From: Siphonodentalium dalli
Lineage: Eukaryota; Mollusca; Scaphopoda; Gadilida; Siphonodentaliidae
Length of the DNA: 64,000 nucleotides
Direction: 5' to 3'
Assembly (NCBI GenBank): GCA_032622095.1
Contig: CP136061.1
Location: 7,946,734 to 8,010,733 of the forward strand
Shown: positions 42,678 through 53,879 of the stretch, piece by piece
Position numbering within the stretch: position 1 is the first letter of the stretch
Layout: every line of letters begins with the position of its first letter
Made by a program: the position numbers and the translations under genes
Notes under the pieces: model-generated
Database searches by the model: none
What the model was told of the DNA's origin: nothing
What the model saw: only the letters and a program-made list of their open reading frames with translations

Positions 42678-43620
42678 ATATAGCCCCTGAGTTGGGGAAA
42701 TCCTGATGCACCACTGCTATAAATATCAAGAGAGGACTGGTAATTATTTAAATAGAACGTCCACCATATGGGTTATCCAACGAACAATTATTTTAAGTGG
42801 CCTGACGACTCGGTCTAAGATAGCGGATTCTCTACATTCCGACTTAATTTGAACTAGAACTCAGTGCGGTCAACACGTCGCCAATGATTCGATTGTCAGT
42901 GGACACACATTACATTGTCTGTATGATCCATGTAAAACGCCAAATACACGATAATTACAGAGATTACATGCATGTGTGAATCCACCCTTAGACAAAAACT
43001 ATGTCAATCTATTATTATATTTTATCTCAATGGATGAGTTTTGACCATGTAATCTAAGATTCTGGTAATTAAGTATCCCCAAAATAAGTCCAACCAATGA
43101 ATTAATTTCGGACTGAATAGAGGAGAGATATTTAATTAAACCAGAATTCCAACCAAATTTGTTGTGAAATTATTCAAGGGTTTCAAGGAAGACCGAGGGT
43201 AGGTTCTAAACCACTGAGTCGTTATTTGGTGGGATAATCTGGATTCAGATTACGGATTATTCCCCGTACGCCGTGGTTCGGTAATCAAACAGACCAGAAT
43301 CAGTAAACGAACAGACCGTAATCGTAATCAATCGTTATTTCGTCGTAATCCGGATTCAGATTCTGATTCTGATAACGGACTCAAACGTTCATAATGTAAA
43401 CAAACCGAGATTTCGCCACCCCGGAGTTTAAAAACACAATAAAACATAAGAATCCATCCCTTGTGTACAAATTATTGCAGAATATAAACGATATATATCG
43501 AAGAATTTTAAATGCGGCTGAATGCGGAGACAAATTTGTGTTATCAAGTGTAAACGGGGAGAATATTATTGAAATTAGCCAAATAATAATGTTATTGATA
43601 GTAACGCTGGGGGAGCACTT

Positions 43621-45160
43621 CGGTTTATGGCGAACTTGAAGCAAATCATTGTCAATTTCATTGTAACTTTCATCATGTTCGTTTCATAATTCCATCCATA
43701 AAATACCGCCCGAACGCATGTCGATTTCAAATTTGGCGGATACGTCACCATTGACCGAATTGACGTGAACATGTATGGATATGTATTCTGCTTTGTTCGT
43801 TATTATGTGTTCCTTCTTATTCAAGAAATAGTATTATATGATATTGATGGATTATCAGATACACGTATGTACTATCAGGTCTTATAGTAATTTATATTTA
43901 AAATGTTTTGTTTCGTTAAATGCAGTCATTTTGCACAATAGTCTCTGTATAGTGCAAAAACACAGGCATGTTTTGGTCAATGTGCTGTACATTAGTTGGA
44001 AAATAAAGCTTTTCACATGAAGCCACAGTTGTGAACGTGCACGTGAACTGCATCTCTCAATCGCACAAACAAAATGGAAAGCTTATTCTAGGATCTCAGG
44101 ACTATATAGTGGAAATGTCAAGTCAAATTATTGATTAAGTACCCTCACGTACAAGTTCTAGGGACGCTAGGCTAGAGGTTTCACAACGGGAGTGCTCCAT
44201 CAAATTTCCGACCAACTGCACCCCCTTGAACTAAACATTAAACTCACAGGTTCGCCGAATTCCATTTCCACCCCCTTGGAAATATCCAACCTGACACACA
44301 CCCTAAGATTGGAAAATTACCAACTTTTACTGATCAAATCAAACAATGAGAACAATTCCAACCTATATATGGCGTCAAATTAATGTCCAACTAATGTTGT
44401 GTCAGGCATGGACTTTCCAACTGCTGGAAATGTACAAAAGTTTAGTTTAAACATATTCATTTGTCAAATTTAGATAACACACGATATATAACACATACAT
44501 TTGTTTATACAGACAATGGGATTGGAGGACAAGTGCTGATTCACTTAAGGGTACCCCCTCTCCTATATGTTACTACACTGAAAAATAATAATAAGTAATG
44601 GCGAAGCAACATGACTACCAAAACAAGTTGAACATATATTCAGATCACCGGTCACCCCCTCCCCCGAGTTAGTCATAAGTTTGTATATGTATTTGTTTAA
44701 AATCGGTTTTGTTTGTTACGTTTGCTGGCTTGTACGTATCATTATTTGGAATAGTTAGTCAAAATAATCCTGATTTTCCTCACGTATGAATGACTGTACA
44801 GCTAAGAAAATTGTTACCAAAAGTTACCAAAGTTCGGGGGGGGGGGGTTCGAGACACCCCAACCAACCCCTGTCGCCATGTCCCTGTACAACTGACAAGT
44901 TTCGTGTGTTCTCCATAACGTCTTCGGAATTTGATTCAGGAGATCTGGAGCTGTTAGAAATTCTTGCCCTCATCAATAAACACACTTTAACTTGAAAAAA
45001 AGATGCGATTTAGCCGGATTGGCAGCTAATTATGTGCCATATATATACACATAGAAGAAAAGCATGACTTTCACAACAAACATGAACATTATAAATATAA
45101 GATACAAATGATACTTGTGTCAAACACATGAGCCATGTTTGACGCTGAGAGAACATTAAA
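43621..45160. other. unique non-coding region
   Basis: Starts where the duplication ends. Several frames of 60-87 codons lack motifs. AATAAA-like signals occur near 43998, and a G-run is at 44836-44846. No supported gene. Confidence 0.4.
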
Positions 45161-45262
45161 CATAGTATCGGAGACCACGTGGATTTCAAAATCAGACCTA
45201 GAATCGGGAATTAGCCACACCCCCGTAATCGGATTCGGATTCTGAATCCAGATTCTCACGAA

Positions 45263-45872
45263 ATAACGACTCTGGTATGCATACAAGCGATGATATGTCC
45301 TGTATACATATTGTGGAGTAAGATACAATATCTCTAATGTTGTGTCAACTAAAAGTAAAGAAGATAATTAGTAGCTTGGCGGTGGAGTATAACATTTGAT
45401 ATGCTACTCACATAAAGGCTGTGTATGCCATGTGATAACTATGATGGAGTGCCTTGCAAGAGGTCTAAATATTAAATATAGTTAAAATCACAGCAAAAAC
45501 ACCGTCACCACAGTTACCAAATGGGAGTATAAAGACCGTAACCTGATGTTGGGCTATTATCAATTTAGAAAGTATTTGGGGCGTTAGCAAAGGGTCGAAC
45601 GAAATTTATAGCCAAATGGTTTAATTAGGAATTTAATAGTATATATGTATGTTGTAGGAGCAGAGCAAGAAATAGTGTATGTATATGTAGTGTTAAAAAG
45701 AAGTGTAATATGTTAAAATCAGAATTTCATCGATATCATCATCAGTTACAAATATCTCGGTGACGAATCCTCTTCTTTACTTTTAGTTGACATAACATTA
45801 GAGATCTTGTATCTTACTCCACAATATGTATACAGGACATATCAACGCTTGTATGCATACCAGTGGTTTAGA
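45263..45872. mobile_element. foldback element with ~100-bp arms
   Basis: CTGGTATGCATACAAGCG at the left and CGCTTGTATGCATACCAG at the right. The arms continue through GATATGTCCTGTATACATA, TTGTGGAGTAAGATACAA and CAACTAAAAGTAAAGAAGA. The flanks (ATAACGACT on the left, TGGTTTAGAACCTACCCTCG on the right) are contiguous, inverted, at 39288-39322 and 43192-43226. The insertion therefore interrupts a known repeat, with little or no target duplication visible. Confidence 0.78.
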
Positions 45873-46486
45873 ACCTACCCTCGGTCTATAGTGACATTCC
45901 TTGCAACCCTTGAATAATTTCACAACATATTTTTGTGAGTCAATGATATCAAAATACAGGTCAAGTTCGAATTTGAGTTTGATCCGATGCTTTTTCTCAG
46001 AGTTATGGACTTTTCGACTTAGAAAATTCAATTTTTCTTGTTTTTTCTTTGGTTTCCGGATGATAACTCAAGTTTGGATTTTTTAATTGGAAATTCTGTT
46101 TTTTTTGTGGGTAGTTCATATAAAAATACAGGCCAAGTTCGAATTTGAGTTTGATCCAATGATTTTTCCCAGATTTATGGGCCTTTCGACTTTTTTTTAT
46201 AATTTTCTGTATGAGGGTACCTTCATGGTGTAATCAACTCCTCCTACAGTTTTGATCGTAGATATTGAAACTTCAGAGTATTGTTACCCACATATTGCAG
46301 ATTTACAACATGTACAACATGACGGAAATTTTTTACTGAATTATTAACCCTTTCGACTTAAAACATTTCAACATTTTTGTTAATTTCTTTAACAAAGTGG
46401 CATCGACTTGCCACGTTGTCGGGGGACAATGTGGTCGGCCGACCTTTTATTATATATATGTATTGTAGGCAGGAAGCATAATTCTT
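45873..46486. repeat. diverged duplicated segment (CAAGTTCGAATTTGAGTTTG)
   Basis: AAAATACAGGTCAAGTTCGA followed by TTTGATCC and ACTTTTCGACTT occurs at 45950-46020 and again at 46123-46195, about 175 bp apart. TTAACCCTTTCGACTT near 46345 resembles a TTAA-element end but has no partner. No gene recognised. Confidence 0.55.
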
Positions 46487-47303
46487 TTTGTCAGTTGTCA
46501 ATTGTGCTTTGGAAAGGGGCGTAAACAAGTTAGCAATAACTTGTGCCCCAATCTAATTAGCTATTTTTGCGAATACAATATGTTTAAACTAAAAGACTAT
46601 CCAGCTGAGATTCACAACAATTGCTTTCAATCGGCCGCCAGGGGGATTCAGGTGGATCCCCACAGGTTTGACACTCATCTCGCGTGCACCGACTTGAACA
46701 TTACACTTCAAAGACTACTAATCACACTTCCCCTGCAGGTCGGCGGTGTACAATTTGACACCATGGGTTTTCACCCGAACATTTTTGAGATTTACACAAC
46801 CCACAGAAGCCATGTCGTTAGCTCTCCAGGAAGTGTACTGATCTTGGCAGTACACTGGAACGCAACGCTTTGTGAGCCACCATCTGATAGCCTCCAAAGT
46901 ATACTTGCATTGCACAGTGTTGATATAGCTACACCCATTGGAACATACGACCAGTGAGGTATTGGATACATTAGCATAACAAGTCGTGTTTAATCTTGTA
47001 TTTATTTCATAGAGTTACCCTCCCTTTGTGAAATACTGTTACACGAACATCATGCAGTGTGATTAGTTTTTTTTCTTCTTAAAATTGTTTCTTAGCTTCT
47101 CTTTGATAAGGTTACCGTGTGTATTCTTTTGTGTTAAATTATACTCACCTTATGCACATATTATAATTCGAATATTTTCAGTCGTGCTAAAGCGATCAAT
47201 ATACCACAGTTGTATGCGACATTGAGTTTATCGAGCTTCTGGGCAGCCGTTCTAAATATAGCGATGATGGCTTTGTTAAATATAATCATGGACATATTCA
47301 TCG
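46487..47303 (+). repeat. dispersed repeat, copy 1 (pair with 52815-53430)
   Basis: TTTTTGTCAGTTG, GGAAAGGGGCG, AATAACTTGTGCCCCAATC, CAATCGGCCGCCAGGGGGAT, TTCAGGTGGATCC and CAGCCGTTCTAAATATAGCG occur in the same order at 52815-53430. The 151-codon frame at 46502-46957 opens with TTG, not ATG, and is not preserved in the second copy, so I do not call it a gene. This copy has about 190 bp more near 47000-47210. Confidence 0.75.
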
Positions 47304-47924
47304 CTGAAATAATATAAAGATAAAGATAAAGATAAATTTATTGACAGATACGCCCACCCGAGGCCGATGTTAAACGAGTTACACAAATGAAATGTTATTA
47401 TAAGTATAGTAACATAAATATATTAATGTTCAATGTTTGGTGATTCACACCGTTTATGTAGAAAGAGTTGGACCATGTTGCAGATGATATTACATGTTTT
47501 TGGTTCATCATTTCTCAAGATGATTAAGAATTTCTGTTGGTCAGCCATATTATTAAAGGTCTGAATATTGAACATGACATGAACACAGAGTTCCAGAATT
47601 AAGCGCGTTTGTTGTATTGTCATCTTATAGAATGTTAACCACGTAGGAAACGTGCTAGTTGATTAATCAGGTTCAAAATGTCTTTGTGACGATTATAGTG
47701 CGATGAAAAACATGTTTAGGTGTGAGCTATGTAGTCAAGTGACACATTTTGTATGTGGATGTCCAGGTATATCATACATTCATACATAACGTATTTTCTT
47801 CTTTCTCTCCATTTTTCGTGTATATATACTTTTCATTTCTCAATATCATTGTCATTTTGATCAGATAATAAAGCATTATTATCATATTATTCATGGATAA
47901 CATTTTCCCTTTTCACGTTGAAGT
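47304..47924. other. non-coding spacer
   Basis: A short AAAGAT tandem lies at about 47317-47333. No gene recognised. Confidence 0.4.
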
Positions 47925-47925
47925 G

Positions 47926-48113
47926 GTCGAGGTGGTTAGGTCGTAGATAAGATGACCGGAGTCTGGGCTGGACGAGGTGGTTAGGTCGTGGATAAGATGA
48001 CCGGAGTCTGGGCTAGACGAGGTGGTTAGGTCGTAGATAAGATAACCGGAGTCTGGGCTAGACGAGGTGGTTAGGTCGTAGATAATATGACCGGAGTCTG
48101 GGCTGGACGAGGT
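47926..48113 (-). repeat. 45-bp minisatellite, four copies, open in frame
   Basis: The unit is GAGGTGGTTAGGTCGTAGAT followed by AAGATGACCGGAGTCTGGGC and TGGAC. At 45 bp it keeps frame, so the minus strand reads SSPDSGHLIYDLTT four times inside a 78-codon frame (47913-48149). There is no further evidence for a protein. Confidence 0.85.
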
Positions 48114-48117
48114 CGGG

Positions 48118-48420
48118 AACGATTTTCCAGATTGATCGGGACATCTCAATGTGCCATTCCGATCGATACATGGGCCACATGGCCATTTCGATAAGAAATG
48201 AGAATTTGTTCACGTTCACGGAGTAAAGCAAATATGAAACAATGAGCTCTCACACGGAGTGCCTGATTCCAAAACTCTGTTCGAACCCCGGCATGGATGA
48301 AAATTGGGACCGATTTTCAAGCTTGATTTGGTTTGAGGAACATCTCAATGTACCATTCCGATCGACACATGGCCATTTCGATAAGAAATGAGAATTTGTT
48401 CACGCAAATATGAAGCAATG
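48118..48420 (+). repeat. two copies of a ~120-bp sequence
   Basis: CATCTCAATGTRCCATTCCG, ATCGAYACATGG and ATAAGAAATGAGAATTTGTT occur at 48142-48216 and 48332-48402. A tRNA-like GTTCGAACCCC at 48282 has no matching A box and is not called. Confidence 0.75.
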
Positions 48421-48454
48421 AACACTCATACTGAGTCCGTGCCTCCATACCTCT

Positions 48455-48455
<1 letters not shown>

Positions 48456-48547
<92 letters not shown>
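48456..48547. repeat. (CA)n(TA)n microsatellite
   Basis: About 17 CA repeats run straight into about 29 TA repeats. Confidence 0.97.
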
Positions 48548-48549
<2 letters not shown>

Positions 48550-48700
48550 CCGTGTTGGTTTAAACAATATTTTATTTCTTCCCAAAATTATATAATTATA
48601 AAACATGACACATGTATGAATAGAAGACTAGAAGGGAGGAAGAGGATTTGACAACAAGCATCAGATGCTTATATAGAGCCATCTCCTCATTACCGTGTTA

Positions 48701-49151
48701 AAGGTATTCAATCTGATCAGACGCTCATAAATTACTATTATTTGTCTTCGGGGGTAAAATTTTGATTGGAGTCGAGGAACCCACCCATCAAAGCTCAGAG
48801 TGATCATATATCGATTTTTGAAGTTTGTTATTTCTCGAGATGTGTAATAGTATGTGACTCAGAAACACCTGGTCAAACGGAGCGTCTGTGACAAAATTGC
48901 GGATGCTGATGGATACTCTAAAATCAAGTGGTAATACGGTCAAATGTCGTGATTATTTAGTGATAATACATATTTTGTTGAACAAAATAAATAAATAACA
49001 AGTTTTGGGAAATTTGATACCATAGTTGACAGTGGTTCGCATTATTCTGTTGCAATATATCGATTCTGATAACTAAAGCGTATTTTGAAGAAATGTTGTT
49101 GTTGTATCGTGATGGTATGGGGACCGTCTGATCGGATTGAGTACCTTTGAG
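48701..49151. mobile_element. ~450-bp element with AAAGGTAxTCAATC ends
   Basis: AAAGGTATTCAATCTGATCA on the left and TGATCGGATTGAGTACCTTT on the right form an inverted repeat of about 24 bp. Interior sequence (CTTCGGGG, ATCAAAGCTCAGAGTGATCA) recurs at 61575-61660 without the ends. The target site could not be fixed. Confidence 0.7.
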
Positions 49152-49241
49152 CACACATGAAACAATGAACACTCATACTTAGTCGGTGCCGGTTACGTGA
49201 CAAACCAAAATAATCTGGTTGATTAACTAAAATTTTATGGT

Positions 49242-51118
49242 AAACCTAGAAGAAATTTGGACTAAGTTGGTTTATATACCATTTGAAGAGGAAGATTTCC
49301 TCTATAACACACACATCCAAAATCCGCTAAAATCCGCTTTGGGCATTGTTTTGTAATTCAATATGGCGTCCAAGATGGCTGCCATTTTCTGTTAAATCAG
49401 TTTGATGCAATTATAGTGAGAAAATCTTGTCACATGTACACACTTCTGTGAAGCTAAGATATAACGTCAGCTTTCTATGCCAAAATTAGAAAACCTTGTC
49501 CAAGATGGCCGCCAAAATGGCGGCCGGAAGTGAAAAATGTTGCGTTTTACTGATATCTTTAAGATCAGTTTCTGCTGCTTGGAACTGGTTGAGAATTGTG
49601 ACTTTATTTTGTATTTAGCATGTTAACTGTCCATTGGAAAATGGAATATGCCATTCATTCCTGGGGTACTCACCATTCCGATCACTCAATCATTCGATTT
49701 TACACGGTATAAAATTTAACAAAAAAATACTGTTGGGATTCTAGTCATATCTCATCAAGAAATTGAAAGAATTGTGGAATGTTAGTGATGCATTAAATTT
49801 ATTTTGGATATTCCAACTCAATAGTACCAAAATTTTCACTTTGAATCAAAATGGCTGCCAAAATGGCGCCCAAAATATGAAAAATGGTAAATAATGCACC
49901 AGCAAGTAAACGGCTTAGAAGTTATGGCTGATAAGCAAAATTGACTATTCTGTCCTATATTTATTAAAAACAGACATTACATATGCAGTTGAATAAGTTT
50001 TACTATTTTAACCACTAAAATTACCAGAATTATGGGATCTTATATCATAAACTTGGCTTCAAAATCGGCAAAAACATCACTTTTCAGGTTTGGACCAATT
50101 TTTTCAAGTACAATGGAACCATCTTTGGCATCAAAGGTGCTTATTATTTTGTAAATGTTGTGTTTTACTCAAGATATCTTGGCTTGCAAAATGGCAACCG
50201 AATTTGGTAAAAAGTTGAGTTGTTACATATATTCCGAACATTATGCTCTGCTGTTCCTAAAAGGTAGCAAATTGTGACTCACTTTGTTATTAAACATGCT
50301 ACTAAATCAACTGACAACTAAATGTTATTTCCTGGTTGTCTCAATACCTTATGAGGCACGACAAGTTCATTTTAAGGGATACAGTATGGATTTTGCCTAA
50401 AACGTCTTTTAAAATTATGTCCATGTTTTTGAACGAAAATAGGCCAAAATGTACACCAGTATAACCCACCATGACCATAGTCACTCCATACATACATGAA
50501 CCCACACAGATTACCATGTGCCACTCTTTGTATGCACCTCAGCCATAACCCATTAGTTGGATTATCCATGAAAAAAATGCATTACTTACATTGCATCTTT
50601 GTTACCATTTCTTGATGTATATGACTAGAATATCAAAAGTTATTTTTTTGCGATATGTTATACTGCGTTCTGTAAAATCGAATCTTTGAGTGATCGGAAG
50701 AGATGGACACCACATGAATAGAATATGTCATTGATCCAATGGTCAGTTAACATGCTAAATAAAGTCACAATTCTCAACCAGTTTAAAACAAAACAGAAAC
50801 TGATCTTTAAGATATTAATAAAATACTTAAAATATTCCCCTTTCGGTCACCATTTTGGCGGCTATCTTTGACTGGGAGTTCCAATTTAGGCACAAAAAGT
50901 GTCGTTATGTTTTAGCTTCACAAAAATATAAACATGTGTATACATATGACGATATTTGTTCACTATAATTGCATCAAACTGACTTAACGGAAAATGGCAG
51001 CCACATTGGACGCCATCTTGATACAAAAAATGCTCTAAGAGGATTTCAGCGGATTTTGGATATGTTATAGGGGATAAATTCTTCTTCAAAATGATACACA
51101 AGTCCAATTTTTCTAGGT
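49242..51118. mobile_element. 1.9-kb foldback element with ~450-bp arms
   Basis: The left arm (49242-~49715) and right arm (~50655-51118) are diverged inverted copies: CCTAGAAGAAATTTGGAC, ATCCAAAATCCGC, CAGTTTGATGCAATTATAGT, CATTTTGGCGGC and GATCACTCAATCATTCGATT all have mirrored partners. The centre is repeated at 53880-54840. No transposase is evident; short frames inside are incidental. Confidence 0.82.
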
Positions 51119-51179
51119 CAAAACTGTTATCGACCAGACTATATTGGCAACACTAAAAAGAGGAATATATCGATGCACA

Positions 51180-51945
51180 TCTTAGTCTTTCGTCATCTCT
51201 CCTCTTATAGAATATGCTGATATTATTTGACACCGCGACTCCCGATTCCCTCCTAAGTACGCTAGACAAATTACACATGGCTCGAATTGTATCGGGCCTA
51301 ACTCGCTCGTGTGTCGTACGTAAATTACTTACAGAACCGAAATATTCAACCGAAATATTTGACTGATATATTACATGCGTTACGGGGACAACACAAATTA
51401 CCCTTCCCGATATATCCCTACCGATTTAACTCTTTATCTAGAAAGGCCGAATATTATAATAAATCGTTTTTTCCTTCAATGCTTATCCAGTGGAATAAAT
51501 TTCTGGATGACCTCACGAAGAGTGAAAATAAAGAAAATAAAGGGAATAAGAAGAAAATAAATAAAGATAATATACTATAGAGCAAAAACTAGTCGCAATG
51601 TTTGTTCTACCCAAACCGCCTCCACCATACCTCGTTGCACGGAAGCCGAGAGAGGAACGTACTACACACTAAACTGCAAAACAATTGTAGTAATCTTAAT
51701 TTTTGATAACCATATTAATTCGCGGAAATGTTGTTGTGGTGCACCTGAGGAAACAGCTTATCACTTTACTTTATTTATATGAAAGATTAAAACTCCTAGA
51801 TGTATATCTAAACTGGGCATACTACACTTGACCATTGGAAATATACTTGTCGGCTCTGCTCATGAGACTGAGCAAATAATTTACAAGTTATTCATTGTTG
51901 CTCAAAAGTATATTATTAGAAACACAACAAATTATTGATTAATTG
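51180..51945 (+). pseudogene. 3' end of a non-LTR retrotransposon (LINE) reverse transcriptase ORF
   Basis: Across frameshifts the translation has the order seen at the C-terminus of many animal LINE polymerases: LDKLH .. ARIVSGLTRS, then PKYLTDILHAL, YNKSFFPSMLIQWNKFLDD (51450-51515), the zinc-knuckle-like CCCGAPEETAYHF (about 51729-51768), and a final helix QIIYKLFIVAQKYIIRT. The catalytic YxDD core and the endonuclease are absent. At least two frame breaks and stops make it a dead, 5'-truncated copy. The clade could be CR1/Jockey-like, judged only by this tail. Confidence 0.72.
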
Positions 51946-51974
51946 TATACCAAACCTAGCGAATATTCCATTAT

Positions 51975-52335
51975 ATATTTTGGAATTTCTGTCCGTATGT
52001 GTATAATTATGTGTATATGTGTGTATGTGTGTTATACACACGAAAACTGCTCGACCAATCAGAGTAAAATTTGGTTGTGGGTCTACTTTCATCCCGGGTA
52101 CAATATGGGTGGGACCAATTTCACGTGCGACCGTGTCCTTGACTTTGACCTCGGTCATATACGCTCATATAGGCATGTTTCTGGACCTCGAACGATCAGA
52201 CTCAAATTTGGTATGTGGGCCTACTTTGATCCCGGGAACAATATGGGTGGGACCAATTTCACGTGCGACCGTATCCTTGACCTTGACCTAGCTCATATAC
52301 GCTCATTTTGGCATGTTTCTGGACCGATCGAACAA
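51975..52335 (+). repeat. 138-bp repeat, two copies
   Basis: GGGACCAATTTCACGTGCGA recurs 138 bp apart (52111 and 52249), with ATCCCGGGWACAATATGGGT before and CATATACGCTCAT after. The period is a multiple of three, so one frame stays open (51943-52368) and repeats NMGGTNFTCDR. A gene is not supported. Confidence 0.75.
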
Positions 52336-52372
52336 GTTTTCCCCCTACATAGCCCGGACGAATATTAGGGGG

Positions 52373-52758
52373 AAATATGACGTCGTCGATCGACGGTCCA
52401 CAAACCAAACAATATGACGTCATCGATCGACGGCCCACGAAGCAAATAATATGACGCCATCGATCGACGGCCCACAAACCAAAATGATATGATGTCATCG
52501 ATCGACGGTCCACAGACCCAAATACTATGACGTCAACGACCGACTGCCCATACAACCAAATAATATGACGTCATCGATCGACGACCCATAAACCCAAATA
52601 ATATGACGTCGTCGATCGGCGGTCCATAAACCCAAAATGATATGACGTCATCGATCGACGGCCCATACACCCACCAAACAATATGACGTCATCGAGCGGC
52701 GACCCACGAAGCAAATAATATGACGCCATCGATCGACGGCCCACAAACCCAAATAATA
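52373..52758. repeat. 38-40-bp tandem array with CRE-like TGACGTCA cores
   Basis: Ten units of AATATGACGTCATCGATCGA followed by CGGCCCACAAACCAAA. TGACGTCA (the CREB/ATF consensus) is perfect in about four units, and TGACGTCG, TGACGCCA or TGATGTCA in others. ATCGATCGA is nearly constant. Confidence 0.9.
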
Positions 52759-52814
52759 CACTCTCCCTTAGACATCTTAACGTGTATCCCCACGACATCT
52801 TCATCTTTTAATCT

Positions 52815-53430
52815 TTTTGTCAGTTGTGTGTTGGAAAGGGGCGACAATATGTTAGCAATAACTTGTGCCCCAATCCAATTAGCTATTTTTGCTAATACAA
52901 TATGTTTAAACAAAAGACTATCCAGCTGAGACTCACAACAGTTGCTTTCAATCGGCCGCCAGGGGGATTCAGGTGGATCCACTTCCTGCATCCCCACAGG
53001 TTTGACACTCATCTCGCGTGCACCACCTTAAACAGTACACTTCAAGACAACTAATCACACTTCCCCGGCAGGTCGCGGTGTCCCCTATACGGGTCGACTG
53101 CTTGTGGTACCGAGCGAAGCGCGCCCACTGAAGCCATGTCATTAGCTGTATGAGAAGCGTACTGATCTTGGCAGAGCACTGGACCCAAAGGGTCCCCCAA
53201 CGCTTTGCGAGCCACCATCTGATAGCCTCCAAAGTCTGCATGCACTCACAGTGTTGATATAGCTACACCCATTGGAACACACGACCAGTGAGGTGTTGGA
53301 CACATTACCATAAGAAGTCGTGTTTAACTTGTACTCGACATTGAGTTAATCACTGGAGCTTCCGGGTCAGCCGTTCTAAATATAGCGATGACGGCTTTGT
53401 TAAATATAATCACGGACATATTTATGACAT
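52815..53430 (+). repeat. dispersed repeat, copy 2 (pair with 46487-47303)
   Basis: Same order of blocks as copy 1, with insertions (CCACTTCCTGCATCC near 52979) and a deletion of about 190 bp before CAGCCGTTCTAAATATAGCG. Frames on the minus strand (52969-53245) are not conserved between the copies. Confidence 0.75.
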
Positions 53431-53879
53431 GAACAAAACTAGCCTATTCCTCAGCGATAAAGCTACTAAATACGGGATATCGCGTCAATTTTATTACGTC
53501 CACAGACGGCATATCGTGGAGAAATGTTCTGATGTTGCGTGGGATATATAGGTGGGAGCTAACTCTTAATTAAAAATTTGTATCAGGGGAGATTACTCGA
53601 TTTTTGAAAACGTTATTGTGGTATATTTTTGAAGGGCGATTGCTTGAATTTCAAAAACTCTTCAAGGGACTTAACTCGATTTGTAATGTTATTGATACAT
53701 TTTTACACAGGGGAGATAGCTCAATTTTAAGCAAATCTAGAAATAATTGTGTATACAAACATGAAGTGGCAACGAATGAAGTGAAAGTATAATGGAAAGG
53801 ATAGAATGTAGTTGATAACAGACAAATAAGGTATCCAAACCACTTATGGGATGTACCTATAAGTGTTGATACATATGTA
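53431..53879. other. non-coding spacer
   Basis: No gene or repeat recognised; the 62-codon frame from 53604 has no motif. Confidence 0.4.

Larger units (their letters stand above)
39718..43620 (+). repeat. tandem segmental duplication, copy 2 (shortened)
   Basis: Direct repeat of 31333-39717. It lacks the three transposons of copy 1 and a 2.0-kb stretch corresponding to 33241-35254. Sequence identity elsewhere is very high (only scattered substitutions), implying a recent event. Confidence 0.92.

Noticed and set aside
46502-46957. 151-codon frame as a gene
   Set aside because: It opens with TTG, lies in a dispersed repeat, and is not maintained in the second copy at 52815-53430.
48240-48300. 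tRNA-like B box GTTCGAACCCC
   Set aside because: There is no A box at the right distance and no cloverleaf can be drawn from the flanks.
51943-52368. 141-codon frame with two NMGGTNFTCDR repeats
   Set aside because: The 138-bp DNA repeat keeps frame by length alone; no other coding evidence.
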